From: Aurantiacibacter zhengii
GTDB lineage: Bacteria > Pseudomonadota > Alphaproteobacteria > Sphingomonadales > Sphingomonadaceae
Assembly (NCBI RefSeq): GCF_003584125.1
Contig: NZ_QXFL01000008.1
Span: 92,043-156,042 of the forward strand
Direction: 5' to 3'
DNA length: 64,000 nt
Shown: positions 34,172-41,957 of the stretch, one piece after another
Layout of the letters: each line of letters opens with the position of its first letter
Position numbering within the stretch: the stretch's first letter is position 1
The notes under the pieces: generated by a model
The model's input: only the letters and a program-made list of their open reading frames with translations
Told to the model about the DNA's origin: nothing
Databases searched by the model: none
Translations under genes and position numbers: made by a program

Positions 34172-34339
34172 CTAGGATCGCTGCGAAAGCGCAATCACCA
34201 ATCTGGCGGCCAGCGCTTCTTCTGCGTTTGCACGCCGCGCTTTGATCTTCGAGACCAGCTGACGTTTGGAATGATCTGGCATGCTCACGATTGCGGCAAG
34301 CACCACAGCTTTCAGCAAGTCAGGATGCGCCGTAATCAT
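34172..34339 (-). CDS. 55-aa protein coupled to the excisionase-like gene
   Basis: ATG at 34339 overlaps the stop of the preceding gene (ATGA). The product (MITAHPDLLKAVVLAAIV, then SKRQLVSKIKARRANAEEAL) is helical with a basic middle. Too short for confident family assignment. The coupling is the main argument that it is translated. Confidence 0.5.
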   Translation of the reverse strand: MITAHPDLLKAVVLAAIVSMPDHSKRQLVSKIKARRANAEEALAARLVIALSQRS

Positions 34340-34590
34340 ATAGCGGTCCCCGGTACCTGATCGGCAGGACGACGTAGCCGCTCAACCAGCGAGCGCAGGC
34401 TGGCTGTGAGCACGAGGGTTGCGCTCCCCATCTTGATGATCTCGATCTCGTCTCTGGAAATGAGCACATAGAGTGTGCTGCGTCCGATCCCGAGATAGCG
34501 ACAGGCTTCGGGTACGCGCATGGCGATCGGTTCGATGGCCTGGGGCCCGCATTGCTCGCAAGGATGCTCTGTCGTGCTCGCAGATGGCAT
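34336..34590 (-). CDS. AlpA/excisionase-like DNA-binding protein
   Basis: About 84 aa with a MerR/AlpA-type winged helix: MRVPEACRYLGIGRSTLYVLIS, then IEIIKMGSATLVLTASLRSLVERL. Proteins of this type direct excision or regulate integrases in islands. A Cys pair near the N-terminus (HPCEQCG) is unusual. Starts at 34590 (AAAGGA upstream) or 34608 are both possible. It is remote from the integrase (about 7.4 kb), which is less common. Confidence 0.75.
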   Translation of the reverse strand: MPSASTTEHPCEQCGPQAIEPIAMRVPEACRYLGIGRSTLYVLISRDEIEIIKMGSATLVLTASLRSLVERLRRPADQVPGTAI

Positions 34591-35738
34591 AGCCGTCGAT
34601 CCTTTCATCTTTCGGGTGATGACGGACCGACCTTGGGAAGCATGGAGGGAACAGGCCGGCCCGCCATCAGCACTGAGTATCGATCGATTAGGGCACCCTG
34701 CGCCACATGACGTTCCTACGCCGCAGCTGTCGTTCTTTCGCCGCAGCGCAGAGGCGTGGGGGCAAGCACTCCAGTCAAATGCACCGATGCTCATCGGGAC
34801 GGCGAAGGACGTCCGGGCGAAAGCGGGTTACCGAACGAAAACAGCGCAGAACGCCAAGCGCCGTCGCCAATCTGTTTGATAGCAAAGAACTTTTTGAAAT
34901 GAGCGCCGCAGGGGCAATATGGGTGCCGTCGCATATTACTGAACGAAACCAACCACCTGCGCCCCGACCGACGGCGGCGCTTTTATCTCGCCCTCATTTT
35001 CTTTCTTCAAATCAGACGCTTACGGACAAATACCCCACGCCGATTACGCCTGCAAGCGGAGTGCATCGCGACTGTATCCGGCGCTGCCAGCGACCTGCAG
35101 TGATAGCGTTGCGAGTGTGCTTCTGATTAGCAACCAAGCTGCAAAGTTTCTGTAGCGGCAGTGTCTAAGAGCGTCGCTAAATGATGCAACGCCAAGGCAG
35201 CGCAACGACGCGATCATCGCACACCAAGCGCCAGATATTCGGATTACGAGCGCACACGGGATACTCGACGATTGGTTGCAGCCACGCTCGTGGACGGCCT
35301 ATGTGTCAGCTTCTGGGTCAATAATGTTGACGCTTTAATGTCGTGGTTTAGGGTGGGTGTGCGACGGTCGGCTTTTAGGCCGCGCATTCAATATAGAGGA
35401 CATTGAACCGGCGACGAAGTTGGACCGTATGCGATCTGTCCGGCTTGCGCATTAGAAACTAAAATGCTGCCGTACGGCTTCCGACACCATTCGCGATATT
35501 TAAGAAAGGGTTGAGAATCGATCTCAGACGAAAGCGAAAGCTGGTGCCAATCCAAAGGTCGACGGATCAACATCTGGGCATTTCAGTTGGTGACCTAAAC
35601 AGATACGATGGATTAAGTTCACCTACCCCCTAAAACGGCGACCATCGTCTTGCTGCGTTGCTCTGGAACTGAGCGCTTGCCGCTCATTCGACCAAAGTCT
35701 ATGAGACGAGCGTCGGCAGAATCAAATGTCGATAAAGC
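34591..35738. other. Gene-poor stretch, probably eroded DNA
   Basis: About 1.15 kb in which I can support no gene. Frames such as the one at 34520-34879 are antisense to the excisionase-like gene, and the rest is broken by stops in all frames. Base composition is more AT-rich than the core chromosome. No repeats or RNA structures stand out until the riboswitch. Confidence 0.5.
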
Positions 35739-35916
35739 GTGCCGGTAACGGGAACGCAGTGAGGTCTCGATAGGCCAATTCTGCGGCTGTCCCTGCAACT
35801 GTAAGCGGCGAGCGCGTAACATGGGTGGGGTTGGCTCCACAACCACTGGGCGGCAATTGTCGTCTGGGAAGGTATGTTTCGTGCGACAACCCGTGAGCCA
35901 GGAGACCGACCGGCGC
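35739..35916 (+). promoter_or_regulatory. Cobalamin riboswitch 1
   Basis: Conserved elements in order: GGTAACGGGAAC near the start, TGCGGCTGTCCCTGCAACTG followed by TAAGCGGCGAGC in the core, CCACTGG and GGGAAGG before the last arm, and the B12 box GAGCCAGGAGACCG at the 3' end. It precedes the TonB-dependent receptor by about 190 bases and should lower its expression when cobalamin is plentiful. The aptamer is 178 bases, the same length as the second copy at 39649. Confidence 0.95.
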
Positions 35917-36104
35917 GTGTCGCTCTTGCCGGGCTCATGGGATTGGCCAGGCGCGAAACGAATTTCGTCCGGGCGACGAGTAGCGGTTGGAGCCGCATCG
36001 GCAGGACTGCCGGGGGATGCACGCGTCCGTCCCTAGCAGTCTCGTCGACCGCACTCGTGCGGACGCTCCGGCCAAGTCGCCCGGCGCCCCGGAAATTCGT
36101 TCTC

Positions 36105-38036
36105 ATGAAATACATTCACCTGTCGCTTCTGTCTTCCGTGCTTCTGCCGGCTCCATCGCTCGCTCAGACCATCGATCCCGCTGCCGATCCAGAGACATCC
36201 AACACCTCGATCGTCGTCACCGGGAACCGCGCCACCGATCCCATGCCGCTCGACCGGATCGGCGGATCGGTCACCGTCCTCGACGAGCAAATCCTCGACC
36301 GGAGGCAAGTCCGCGAGGTGTCCGACGTGCTCCGCGACGTCCCAGGGGTCGCGGTCGGACGGGTTCCCGGTCAGACACAGCTTCGGTTGCGCGGTGCTGA
36401 AGCCAACCATACGCTCGTCCTCGTTGACGGGATCGAGGTGTCGGATCCCTATGCCGGCGAGTTCGATTTCGGAACGCTTATCGCCGACGAGGCTTCGCGG
36501 ATCGAGGTGCTGCGCGGACAGCAGAGCGCGATCTACGGGTCGGACGCGATCGGCGGCGTCATCCAGTACATCACTCTCGACGGCCGCGATGCGCCCGGGG
36601 CGGTCGCGCGGATCGAAGCCGGTTCGTTCGGCATGGTGAACGGTGCTGCCCGGATCGCTGGATATAGTGGCGATCTCGACTACGCGCTGTCCGCCACACT
36701 CAATACCACCGATGGCACGCCAGGCGCCCGGAACGGCACGCGCGATCTTGCGAACGACAGTGGTGCGGTCTCGCTGAAGACGACGTTCGCGCCATCAACC
36801 AATGCACGCCTCACTGGTGTATTACGCTACGCGCGCACCAATGCCGAATTCAACGACAGCGATTCCGATCCGGGAAGTCCGACCTTCGGATTCCAGGTCG
36901 ATAGCCCCGGCAACCGCTTCGAGAACGAGGCTATCTATGTGCTCATCAGGGGCGAGCTAGACTTGCTCGACGATCGCTGGACCCAAGCGTTTTCGGCCCA
37001 GATCGCGGATACCCGGCGCGACGGTTTCGCTTCGACTGGACGCAGCTATGGCAGCGAGGGCCAGAGGTTGAAAGGGTCCTACGATACGACGTTGCGTATC
37101 GAGGCTGGCGGTCTGACCCACCGGGTCACGGCGGCTCTCGATGTCGAACGCGAACGCTTCCGTAACACCGATCCGACCGGCTTCGCATTCACCGGTCGCC
37201 GACAGATCGACAATGTCGGTCTCGTCGGCCAGTATGCGATCGATCTCGGAGACCGAGCGAGCGCGTCCGCATCCATCCGCAGGGACTGGAACGACCAGTT
37301 CGCCGATACAACCACGTACAGGCTTCAGGCGAGCTATCGGATCGCTGCGGCTACGCGAGTGCGCGGGGCCGTCGGATCGGGGGTGAAGAACCCCTCGTTC
37401 TACGAACTATATGGGTTCGTGGACGGCCGTTTCATCGGCAATCCCGACCTCAGGCCCGAGAAGTCGAGCGGATGGGAGATCGGGATCGACCAGTCGCTGT
37501 TCGGTGAGCGCGCTTCAATCGGGGTCACCTATTTCGAGAGCGAACTGGACGAAGAGATCTTCACTTCTTTTCCGCCCCCGAACTTCGTCGCCAGCCCTGG
37601 CAATCGCGATACCGTATCCAAGAGAAACGGCGTCGAAGTGTTCGGCGAGGCGCGCTTCGCGGAAGCTTGGCGCGTCAATGGAGCCTACACCTATCTGCGT
37701 TCCCACGAGGATGGCGCGCGCGAAGTGCGGCGGCCCTCCCATACCGCCAGCCTGGCTGTCGACTGGCGCGCTCCCAAGGATGCCGGAGGGGTCACGCTCG
37801 TTGCGCGCTACAATGGAGAGACGATCGACAGCGCTTTCATCGATCCCTCGTTCGTGCCGGTTCGCGTGCAACTGGACGACTACTTTCTGCTGAACGTCAA
37901 CGCCGACGTGAGGGTGATGGATAATGTCGAGCTGTTCGGCCGAGTCGAGAATTTGACGGCCGCCGATTACGAGGATGTCTTCAGTTTCGCGACGCCCGGA
38001 CGCTCGTTCGCCATTGGCGCGCGCGCGCGTTTCTAA
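36105..38036 (+). CDS. TonB-dependent receptor, cobalamin (BtuB-like)
   Basis: 643 aa: a signal peptide (LPAPSLAQ), a plug domain with TSIVVTGNRA as a TonB-box-like start, VLRDVPGVAVGR, LRLRGAEANHTLVLVDG and EVLRGQQSAIYGSDAIGG, and a 22-strand barrel ending in the typical aromatic residue (IGARARF). Length and the YGSDAIGG phrase fit BtuB, the outer-membrane vitamin B12 receptor. The cobalamin riboswitch upstream supports the substrate. The ATG at 36105 is used since the frame from 35874 begins inside the riboswitch. The next gene starts 12 bp downstream. Confidence 0.93.
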   Translation: MKYIHLSLLSSVLLPAPSLAQTIDPAADPETSNTSIVVTGNRATDPMPLDRIGGSVTVLDEQILDRRQVREVSDVLRDVPGVAVGRVPGQTQLRLRGAEANHTLVLVDGIEVSDPYAGEFDFGTLIADEASRIEVLRGQQSAIYGSDAIGGVIQYITLDGRDAPGAVARIEAGSFGMVNGAARIAGYSGDLDYALSATLNTTDGTPGARNGTRDLANDSGAVSLKTTFAPSTNARLTGVLRYARTNAEFNDSDSDPGSPTFGFQVDSPGNRFENEAIYVLIRGELDLLDDRWTQAFSAQIADTRRDGFASTGRSYGSEGQRLKGSYDTTLRIEAGGLTHRVTAALDVERERFRNTDPTGFAFTGRRQIDNVGLVGQYAIDLGDRASASASIRRDWNDQFADTTTYRLQASYRIAAATRVRGAVGSGVKNPSFYELYGFVDGRFIGNPDLRPEKSSGWEIGIDQSLFGERASIGVTYFESELDEEIFTSFPPPNFVASPGNRDTVSKRNGVEVFGEARFAEAWRVNGAYTYLRSHEDGAREVRRPSHTASLAVDWRAPKDAGGVTLVARYNGETIDSAFIDPSFVPVRVQLDDYFLLNVNADVRVMDNVELFGRVENLTAADYEDVFSFATPGRSFAIGARARF

Positions 38037-38047
38037 GGAGAATTTCG

Positions 38048-38602
38048 ATGACGGATGAAATGATAGCAAAGTCCGACATTGCGAGGTTCGCATGGCCTGT
38101 CACACTTGCCTTGGCGACGGTGGGCGGATCGCTGGTTGCCGCCTGCATGATGCCGTTCGTGGCTGTTACGATCGTGACCGCCGCGACCATGCGCCGCTCG
38201 CTCGCGTTAACGACGATCCTCGCGATCTGGGCGACCAACCAGTTGCTGGGGTTCACCGTCCTCGGCTACCCGCACACGGGATATGCGTTCGCCTGGGGCG
38301 GTGCGCTGGGCATCGCATCTATTCTCGCCATGCTCGCCGGTGCCATCATCATGGGAGAACAAAACGAGCTGAGCACCCTTCGGACATTTGGCGCCTTTCT
38401 GATCGGCTTCGCTGTTTACGAGGCTGCGCTATTCGGGTTTGCTTTGGTGGTAGGCGGGACAGAGACTTTCACGATGGCGATCGTGGGACAGATCTTCGCG
38501 AACGATGCATTATGGTTCGCAGGACTGTTGTTGGCGTCCTGGCTCCTCGCCAGAGCCGCTCCCACGCTATTCGGACCTTCTCCGCGAATACGGTTCGCCT
38601 GA
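38048..38602 (+). CDS. Multi-TM protein in the B12 operon, unknown
   Basis: 184 aa with five or six hydrophobic segments, a strong AAGGAGA ribosome site and a cytosolic N-terminus. It lies between the B12 receptor and the BtuF-like gene, with gaps of 12 and 1 bp, so it is clearly in the same operon. Segments include TLALATVGGSLVAACMMPFVAV and LALTTILAIWATNQLLGF. A single Cys lies in the first helix. Size and helix number resemble solitary S-components such as BtuM, but I cannot show homology. It is the best candidate for moving cobalamin across the inner membrane here. Confidence 0.75.
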   Translation: MTDEMIAKSDIARFAWPVTLALATVGGSLVAACMMPFVAVTIVTAATMRRSLALTTILAIWATNQLLGFTVLGYPHTGYAFAWGGALGIASILAMLAGAIIMGEQNELSTLRTFGAFLIGFAVYEAALFGFALVVGGTETFTMAIVGQIFANDALWFAGLLLASWLLARAAPTLFGPSPRIRFA

Positions 38603-38603
38603 C

Positions 38604-39533
38604 ATGGCGCAGCCGCGCATCGTGTCCCTCCTGCCGAGCGCGACCGAAATCGCCGTCGCACTCGGATTGGGAGAGAGCCTCGTCGGTCGCTCGCACGAAT
38701 GCGATTATCCGCTTTTCGTAAAGGCATTGCCGGTCGTCACGTCGACCAGACTCGAGAAAGGACTGACGTCGCGGCAGATCGACGACCGGATCCAGGAAAT
38801 CGTGAGGCAAGGACTGTCGGTATACGAAGTCGATACCGCGCTTCTGCGGGACTTGCGGCCCGACCTCATCTTGACCCAATCGCAATGCGCGGTCTGCGCG
38901 GTCACCCCTGCCGATCTGGAAGAAGCACTCGGCGACTGGATCGGAACCGCCCCGACGCTGCTGTCGCTGGCACCCGATACATTGGAAGATGTATGGAGCG
39001 ATTTCGCTAAGGTCGCCGAAGCGGCGGGAATTCCCGAGCGTGCATCATCGGTCGTCGGTGACTTGAAGGAGCGGATGTCAGGGCTATCCCGAAGTAGCGC
39101 GGAGAGGATGGATCGCCCGCGTGTCGCCGCGATCGAATGGATCGATCCGCTGATGGCCGCAGGAAACTGGGTACCCGAACTAATCGAGGCGGCCGGCGGT
39201 CACCCATTGTTCGCGCGAGCCGGAGAACATTCCTCGTGGCTGAATTGGGACGACTTGATTGCCGCCGATCCCGATCTGATCGTTGCGATGCCCTGCGGAT
39301 ATCTGTTGCCACAAACGCTCGCCGATCTGGGGTCGCTCGTCGACCACTTCGGTTGGAAAGACCTTACCGCGGTTCGCAAAGGGAAGGTCTTTGCCGTTGA
39401 TGGCCACCATCTTTTCAATCGTCCTGGCCCACGACTCGTCGAGTCGGCTGAACTGATCGCGCAGTTGGTTGGGGCGACGCCAACACAGGCATTGGAGATG
39501 GGACGGGATTGGATCTCCATCGATGGGGTTTGA
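38604..39533 (+). CDS. BtuF-like cobalamin-binding protein, no signal peptide
   Basis: 309 aa of the periplasmic-binding-protein type III fold: RIVSLLPSATEIAVALG at 5-21, VGRSHECDYP at 27-36, the phrase LTQSQCAVCAV at 90-100, and SSWLNWDDLIAADPDLIVAMPCG later. It matches the family annotated as cobalamin-binding protein. No export signal is present and the start is fixed by the neighbour's stop one base upstream, so the product is cytosolic or the family works without export. The Cys-x2-Cys in QCAVCAV is a hallmark of this subgroup. No BtuC or BtuD follows. Confidence 0.88.
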   Translation: MAQPRIVSLLPSATEIAVALGLGESLVGRSHECDYPLFVKALPVVTSTRLEKGLTSRQIDDRIQEIVRQGLSVYEVDTALLRDLRPDLILTQSQCAVCAVTPADLEEALGDWIGTAPTLLSLAPDTLEDVWSDFAKVAEAAGIPERASSVVGDLKERMSGLSRSSAERMDRPRVAAIEWIDPLMAAGNWVPELIEAAGGHPLFARAGEHSSWLNWDDLIAADPDLIVAMPCGYLLPQTLADLGSLVDHFGWKDLTAVRKGKVFAVDGHHLFNRPGPRLVESAELIAQLVGATPTQALEMGRDWISIDGV

Positions 39534-39648
39534 CGATGTTTTTCGCGCTATTCGACGCGAAACGAGCGCATCAGCCCTTGTTTTCAAAGCTGCGTACCGA
39601 TACTCAAAATCAGCTGCATGCAAAGTTGCGCGCATTCAGCTTCAAGTT

Positions 39649-39826
39649 CGCACCGGTAACGGGAACACAGTGAGGCCCTCCAAGGTCAAATCTGCGGCTG
39701 TCCCTGCAACTGTAAGCGGCGAGCGAGAAATACTGGCGGGTCACTCCGCAACCACTGGACTGATTGTTTGGTTCGGGAAGGTGTATTTCAAGTGATGACC
39801 CGCGAGCCAGGAGACCGACCGGAGCG
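39649..39826 (+). promoter_or_regulatory. Cobalamin riboswitch 2
   Basis: Same elements as the first copy: CACCGGTAACGGGAACACAG, TGCGGCTGTCCCTGCAACTG, TAAGCGGCGAGC, CCACTGG, GGGAAGGTG and the B12 box GAGCCAGGAGACCG. It lies after the BtuF-like gene and before an 82-aa secreted protein, 194 bases from its ATG. The 75 bases behind both aptamers are also alike (both contain TCGCTCTTGCC and TCATGGGATTGG), which indicates duplication of the whole leader. Confidence 0.95.
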
Positions 39827-40019
39827 AGTCGCTCTTGCCTGATTCATGGGATTGGTCGGGCGCGGAATCATTTTCGTCGGAGCGACGATAAGCGGCTTGG
39901 ATTGCTCCGAGCACGCCCGGTCGGCGTATCGCGTCCGTTGACCAGGCTGCTCGGCCGAGGTCCGGAGATCCAAGCCACTATATCGGCGTGAAGCGCTCAG
40001 AGCCCACGGAGAAAATACC

Positions 40020-40268
40020 ATGTTCAAAACTAAAACGAAGGTTCTGGCACTCTCGGCTGCAATCGCATTTGGCTCTTCTGCCGCGGTTGCTCAGCAAACG
40101 GATATCGGGCCATTTCTACCCGAAGTGGGACAGGCCATAGCTGCGGCCGAGCAAGGTGCGCAAAACATCTGTGCTTCGAATGGCGGTCTGGCATCTTTCA
40201 ACGTCATTCGCATAATCCAGAACGCCGGTTATTTCGCGGCGCAATTTGAGTATTCATGCAACGGTTGA
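40020..40268 (+). CDS. Small secreted protein under B12 control
   Basis: 82 aa. Signal peptide MFKTKTKVLALSAAIAF to about residue 25 (AVAQQT), then a mature part of about 57 residues with two Cys (NICASNG and YSCNG) that could pair. Ribosome site GGAGA eight bases upstream of the ATG. It is the only gene between riboswitch 2 and a stem-loop terminator, so it forms its own B12-regulated unit. I recognise no family; a role in periplasmic handling of cobalamin is only a guess from regulation. Confidence 0.75.
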   Translation: MFKTKTKVLALSAAIAFGSSAAVAQQTDIGPFLPEVGQAIAAAEQGAQNICASNGGLASFNVIRIIQNAGYFAAQFEYSCNG

Positions 40269-40302
40269 TTCTCAGGCCACTTCGCATTGAATGAGAACGA
40301 TG

Positions 40303-40334
40303 AACGGCGCTGGCTTAAACCCGGCGCCGTTTTC
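40303..40334 (+). terminator. Stem-loop terminator of the small secreted gene
   Basis: AACGGCGC pairs with GCGCCGTT, with TGG/CCC extending the stem around a short loop, followed by TTTTC. Confidence 0.75.
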
Positions 40335-40635
40335 GACTGCGGTTCGCGACCGCCCTTTTGTCGACCGCTGACATTCTGAATTTTTCGCGACGATTTGTTG
40401 TGTCTCGGAGAGTGTAGCGCGTAGCTGCCGCTATACGATCAACTGTTTTTGGGCGTTCAGATCTCGTACCAGAATGGCTGGGATTGAGGCGCGTTACCAA
40501 CGACAACCGGTTCTTCATGAACGACCGCTTTTGGCGATAGGTCGAATGCGCTGCTACCACCGAAATGGGGTCGATAGCCGAAGGTCTGCTTCCGGCAAGC
40601 CAGATCGATAAGCTGCCGGCCAATCAAATCGGCGT
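40335..40635. other. Region without recognisable gene
   Basis: About 300 bases between the terminator and the convergent nucleotidyltransferase-HEPN gene. A basic 102-residue reverse frame exists, but it has no ribosome site and no family features and overlaps the terminator. Confidence 0.45.
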
Positions 40636-41574
40636 CTACTGCTTATCCGGGCACGATTTGGCATCGGCTTGAAGCTTTTCGAGGCGTTCTGTGCATACAT
40701 CGTGGACGACGCGACCCAGCTCTTCGACTTGCTCACCGAGCCAATCGAGTTCTTCCTTGTTGATGCGGTAGTGCTTCGAGTAGCGCGCCTTCACGTAAGC
40801 TTCCTTGAGCTTCTCGAAGCGTGCGCGATCACGCTTCGTTTCACGCGGCCAGACGTAAGTAAGACGCGGGTCGATCCGTTCAGCCTGGGTGCGCAGGAAT
40901 GCAAGATTGTGGTTATGCGGCGTATAGAAGGTGCAAACGAGCAGAACGCAGTGATAAAGGCGCTCAGCCGCTTGGTGCAGTTCAAACGCTGCTTTCTTGT
41001 TCCAGCCTCTTTTCGTGGCCTCGTTCCCCTGGATGAGAAACTGCTCGGCTGACGGCATCCACTCGTCAAAATACTCCTGAGCCATCGCCAGCGCCTGTTC
41101 CAGCGTCTTCGGCTTGGGCGTATGCAGGTCGGTGTCGTCGGATTGGTAGAGCGCAACCCCGTCCTCCTTCACATCCATGAAGAAGTAGCGCCCATGTGCC
41201 AGCCCGTTATTCACCTCTTGCAGGGTATGCACGATAAAATTGACCGGCGTCTGGAGCGTACCGGTAACGCCATATTCGCGCATTAGCCGGTCATCGAGCT
41301 TCGCCCAGTACTTCACCCTGTCAGTGAGTCGCTTGTCGTTGACGATGATCAGAAGATCAAAGTCGGAGCGGTATCCCTTGGCCGTGTGAGGCTCGTCGAC
41401 CCAGGTCCCGCGAGCATAGCTGCCGTAAAGAATGACCTTAAGTATCCGCCCGGCCTTCTTCCACTCATGCTTAGCGAGCGCGAAGGCATCGTCGAATTCT
41501 TCGAAGATAAGCTGCACGACGCGCTCGATCTCGCGCTGCTTTTGCGGGGGAAGATGATCGAGGTCGGTCTTCAT
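40636..41574 (-). CDS. Nucleotidyltransferase-HEPN fusion protein
   Basis: 312 aa. The N-terminal nucleotidyltransferase has VILYGSYARGTW near 47 and a later DFDLLIIV, giving the GS and DxD elements. The C-terminal half is a HEPN domain: AAFELHQAAERLYHCVLLV and VVHDVCTERLEKL. In two-gene form these domains are the MNT-HEPN toxin-antitoxin pair, where the MNT part AMPylates the HEPN RNase; the fused form is frequent on plasmids and islands and might serve defence or element stability. The R-x4-6-H of active HEPN RNases is not clearly present. Confidence 0.85.
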   Translation of the reverse strand: MKTDLDHLPPQKQREIERVVQLIFEEFDDAFALAKHEWKKAGRILKVILYGSYARGTWVDEPHTAKGYRSDFDLLIIVNDKRLTDRVKYWAKLDDRLMREYGVTGTLQTPVNFIVHTLQEVNNGLAHGRYFFMDVKEDGVALYQSDDTDLHTPKPKTLEQALAMAQEYFDEWMPSAEQFLIQGNEATKRGWNKKAAFELHQAAERLYHCVLLVCTFYTPHNHNLAFLRTQAERIDPRLTYVWPRETKRDRARFEKLKEAYVKARYSKHYRINKEELDWLGEQVEELGRVVHDVCTERLEKLQADAKSCPDKQ

Positions 41575-41957
41575 CGTTTAATCTCTAGCAAGCAGCCGCG
41601 AAGCTTGCACCTGCCGAGTGCATAAGGCGCGCAGTGACGGCGCACCCCAAAGCGCTGAGGAGCCGCGCGCCGCTGTGCCTAGTGTTAGCAACAATCCGAG
41701 AAGGATTGTCGTTAGCATTGTTAAGGGATGCTGGAGCCAAGCATTTCTGCGGGTTTGAGGCCTGTTTCGGTTCCTGATAGTCCGAGCTTTGGGTTCCTGA
41801 TAGTCCGTGAATCCCGGTTCCTGATAGTCCGAACAGACCACAGGCTTATCCACAAGGCCCATCCCCATTTCTGGAGACGGGCTTTGATTTGGAGCGCTAT
41901 CCACGAGCTACCGCAGTTTTTCAATCTGACTTTTGGGCAATCTTAGCCAAGTAGGCG
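41575..41957. other. Gene-free region containing iteron cluster
   Basis: 383 bases between the HEPN gene and the integrase. A reverse frame at 41578-41904 runs through the iterons and looks like a by-product of them (repeated DYQEP). The notable content is the iteron and DnaA-box array described separately. Confidence 0.5.
41769..41905. repeat. Iterons and DnaA boxes, possible vestigial origin
   Basis: Three identical 16-bp direct repeats GGTTCCTGATAGTCCG at 41769-84, 41792-807 and 41816-31, spaced 23 and 24 bp, so on one face of the helix with slight drift. They are followed by a perfect DnaA box TTATCCACA at 41846-54 and a weaker CTATCCACG at 41897-905. This is the layout of an iteron-type plasmid origin. 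No replication initiator gene is present in the island. Confidence 0.7.

Noticed and set aside
34520..34879. 119-codon forward frame opposite the excisionase-like gene
   Set aside because: Antisense to the supported AlpA-like gene, and no recognisable domain.
40315..40623. 102-codon reverse frame after the small secreted gene
   Set aside because: Overlaps the terminator, is Arg/Ser-rich and lacks a ribosome site.
41769..41831. Three direct repeats considered as a CRISPR remnant
   Set aside because: Repeats are 16 bp with 7-8 bp spacers, far too short for CRISPR, and are followed by DnaA boxes; iterons fit better. No cas genes are present.
41578..41904. 108-codon reverse frame through the iterons
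   Set aside because: Its repeated DYQEP units simply translate the iterons; no ribosome site or family was recognised.
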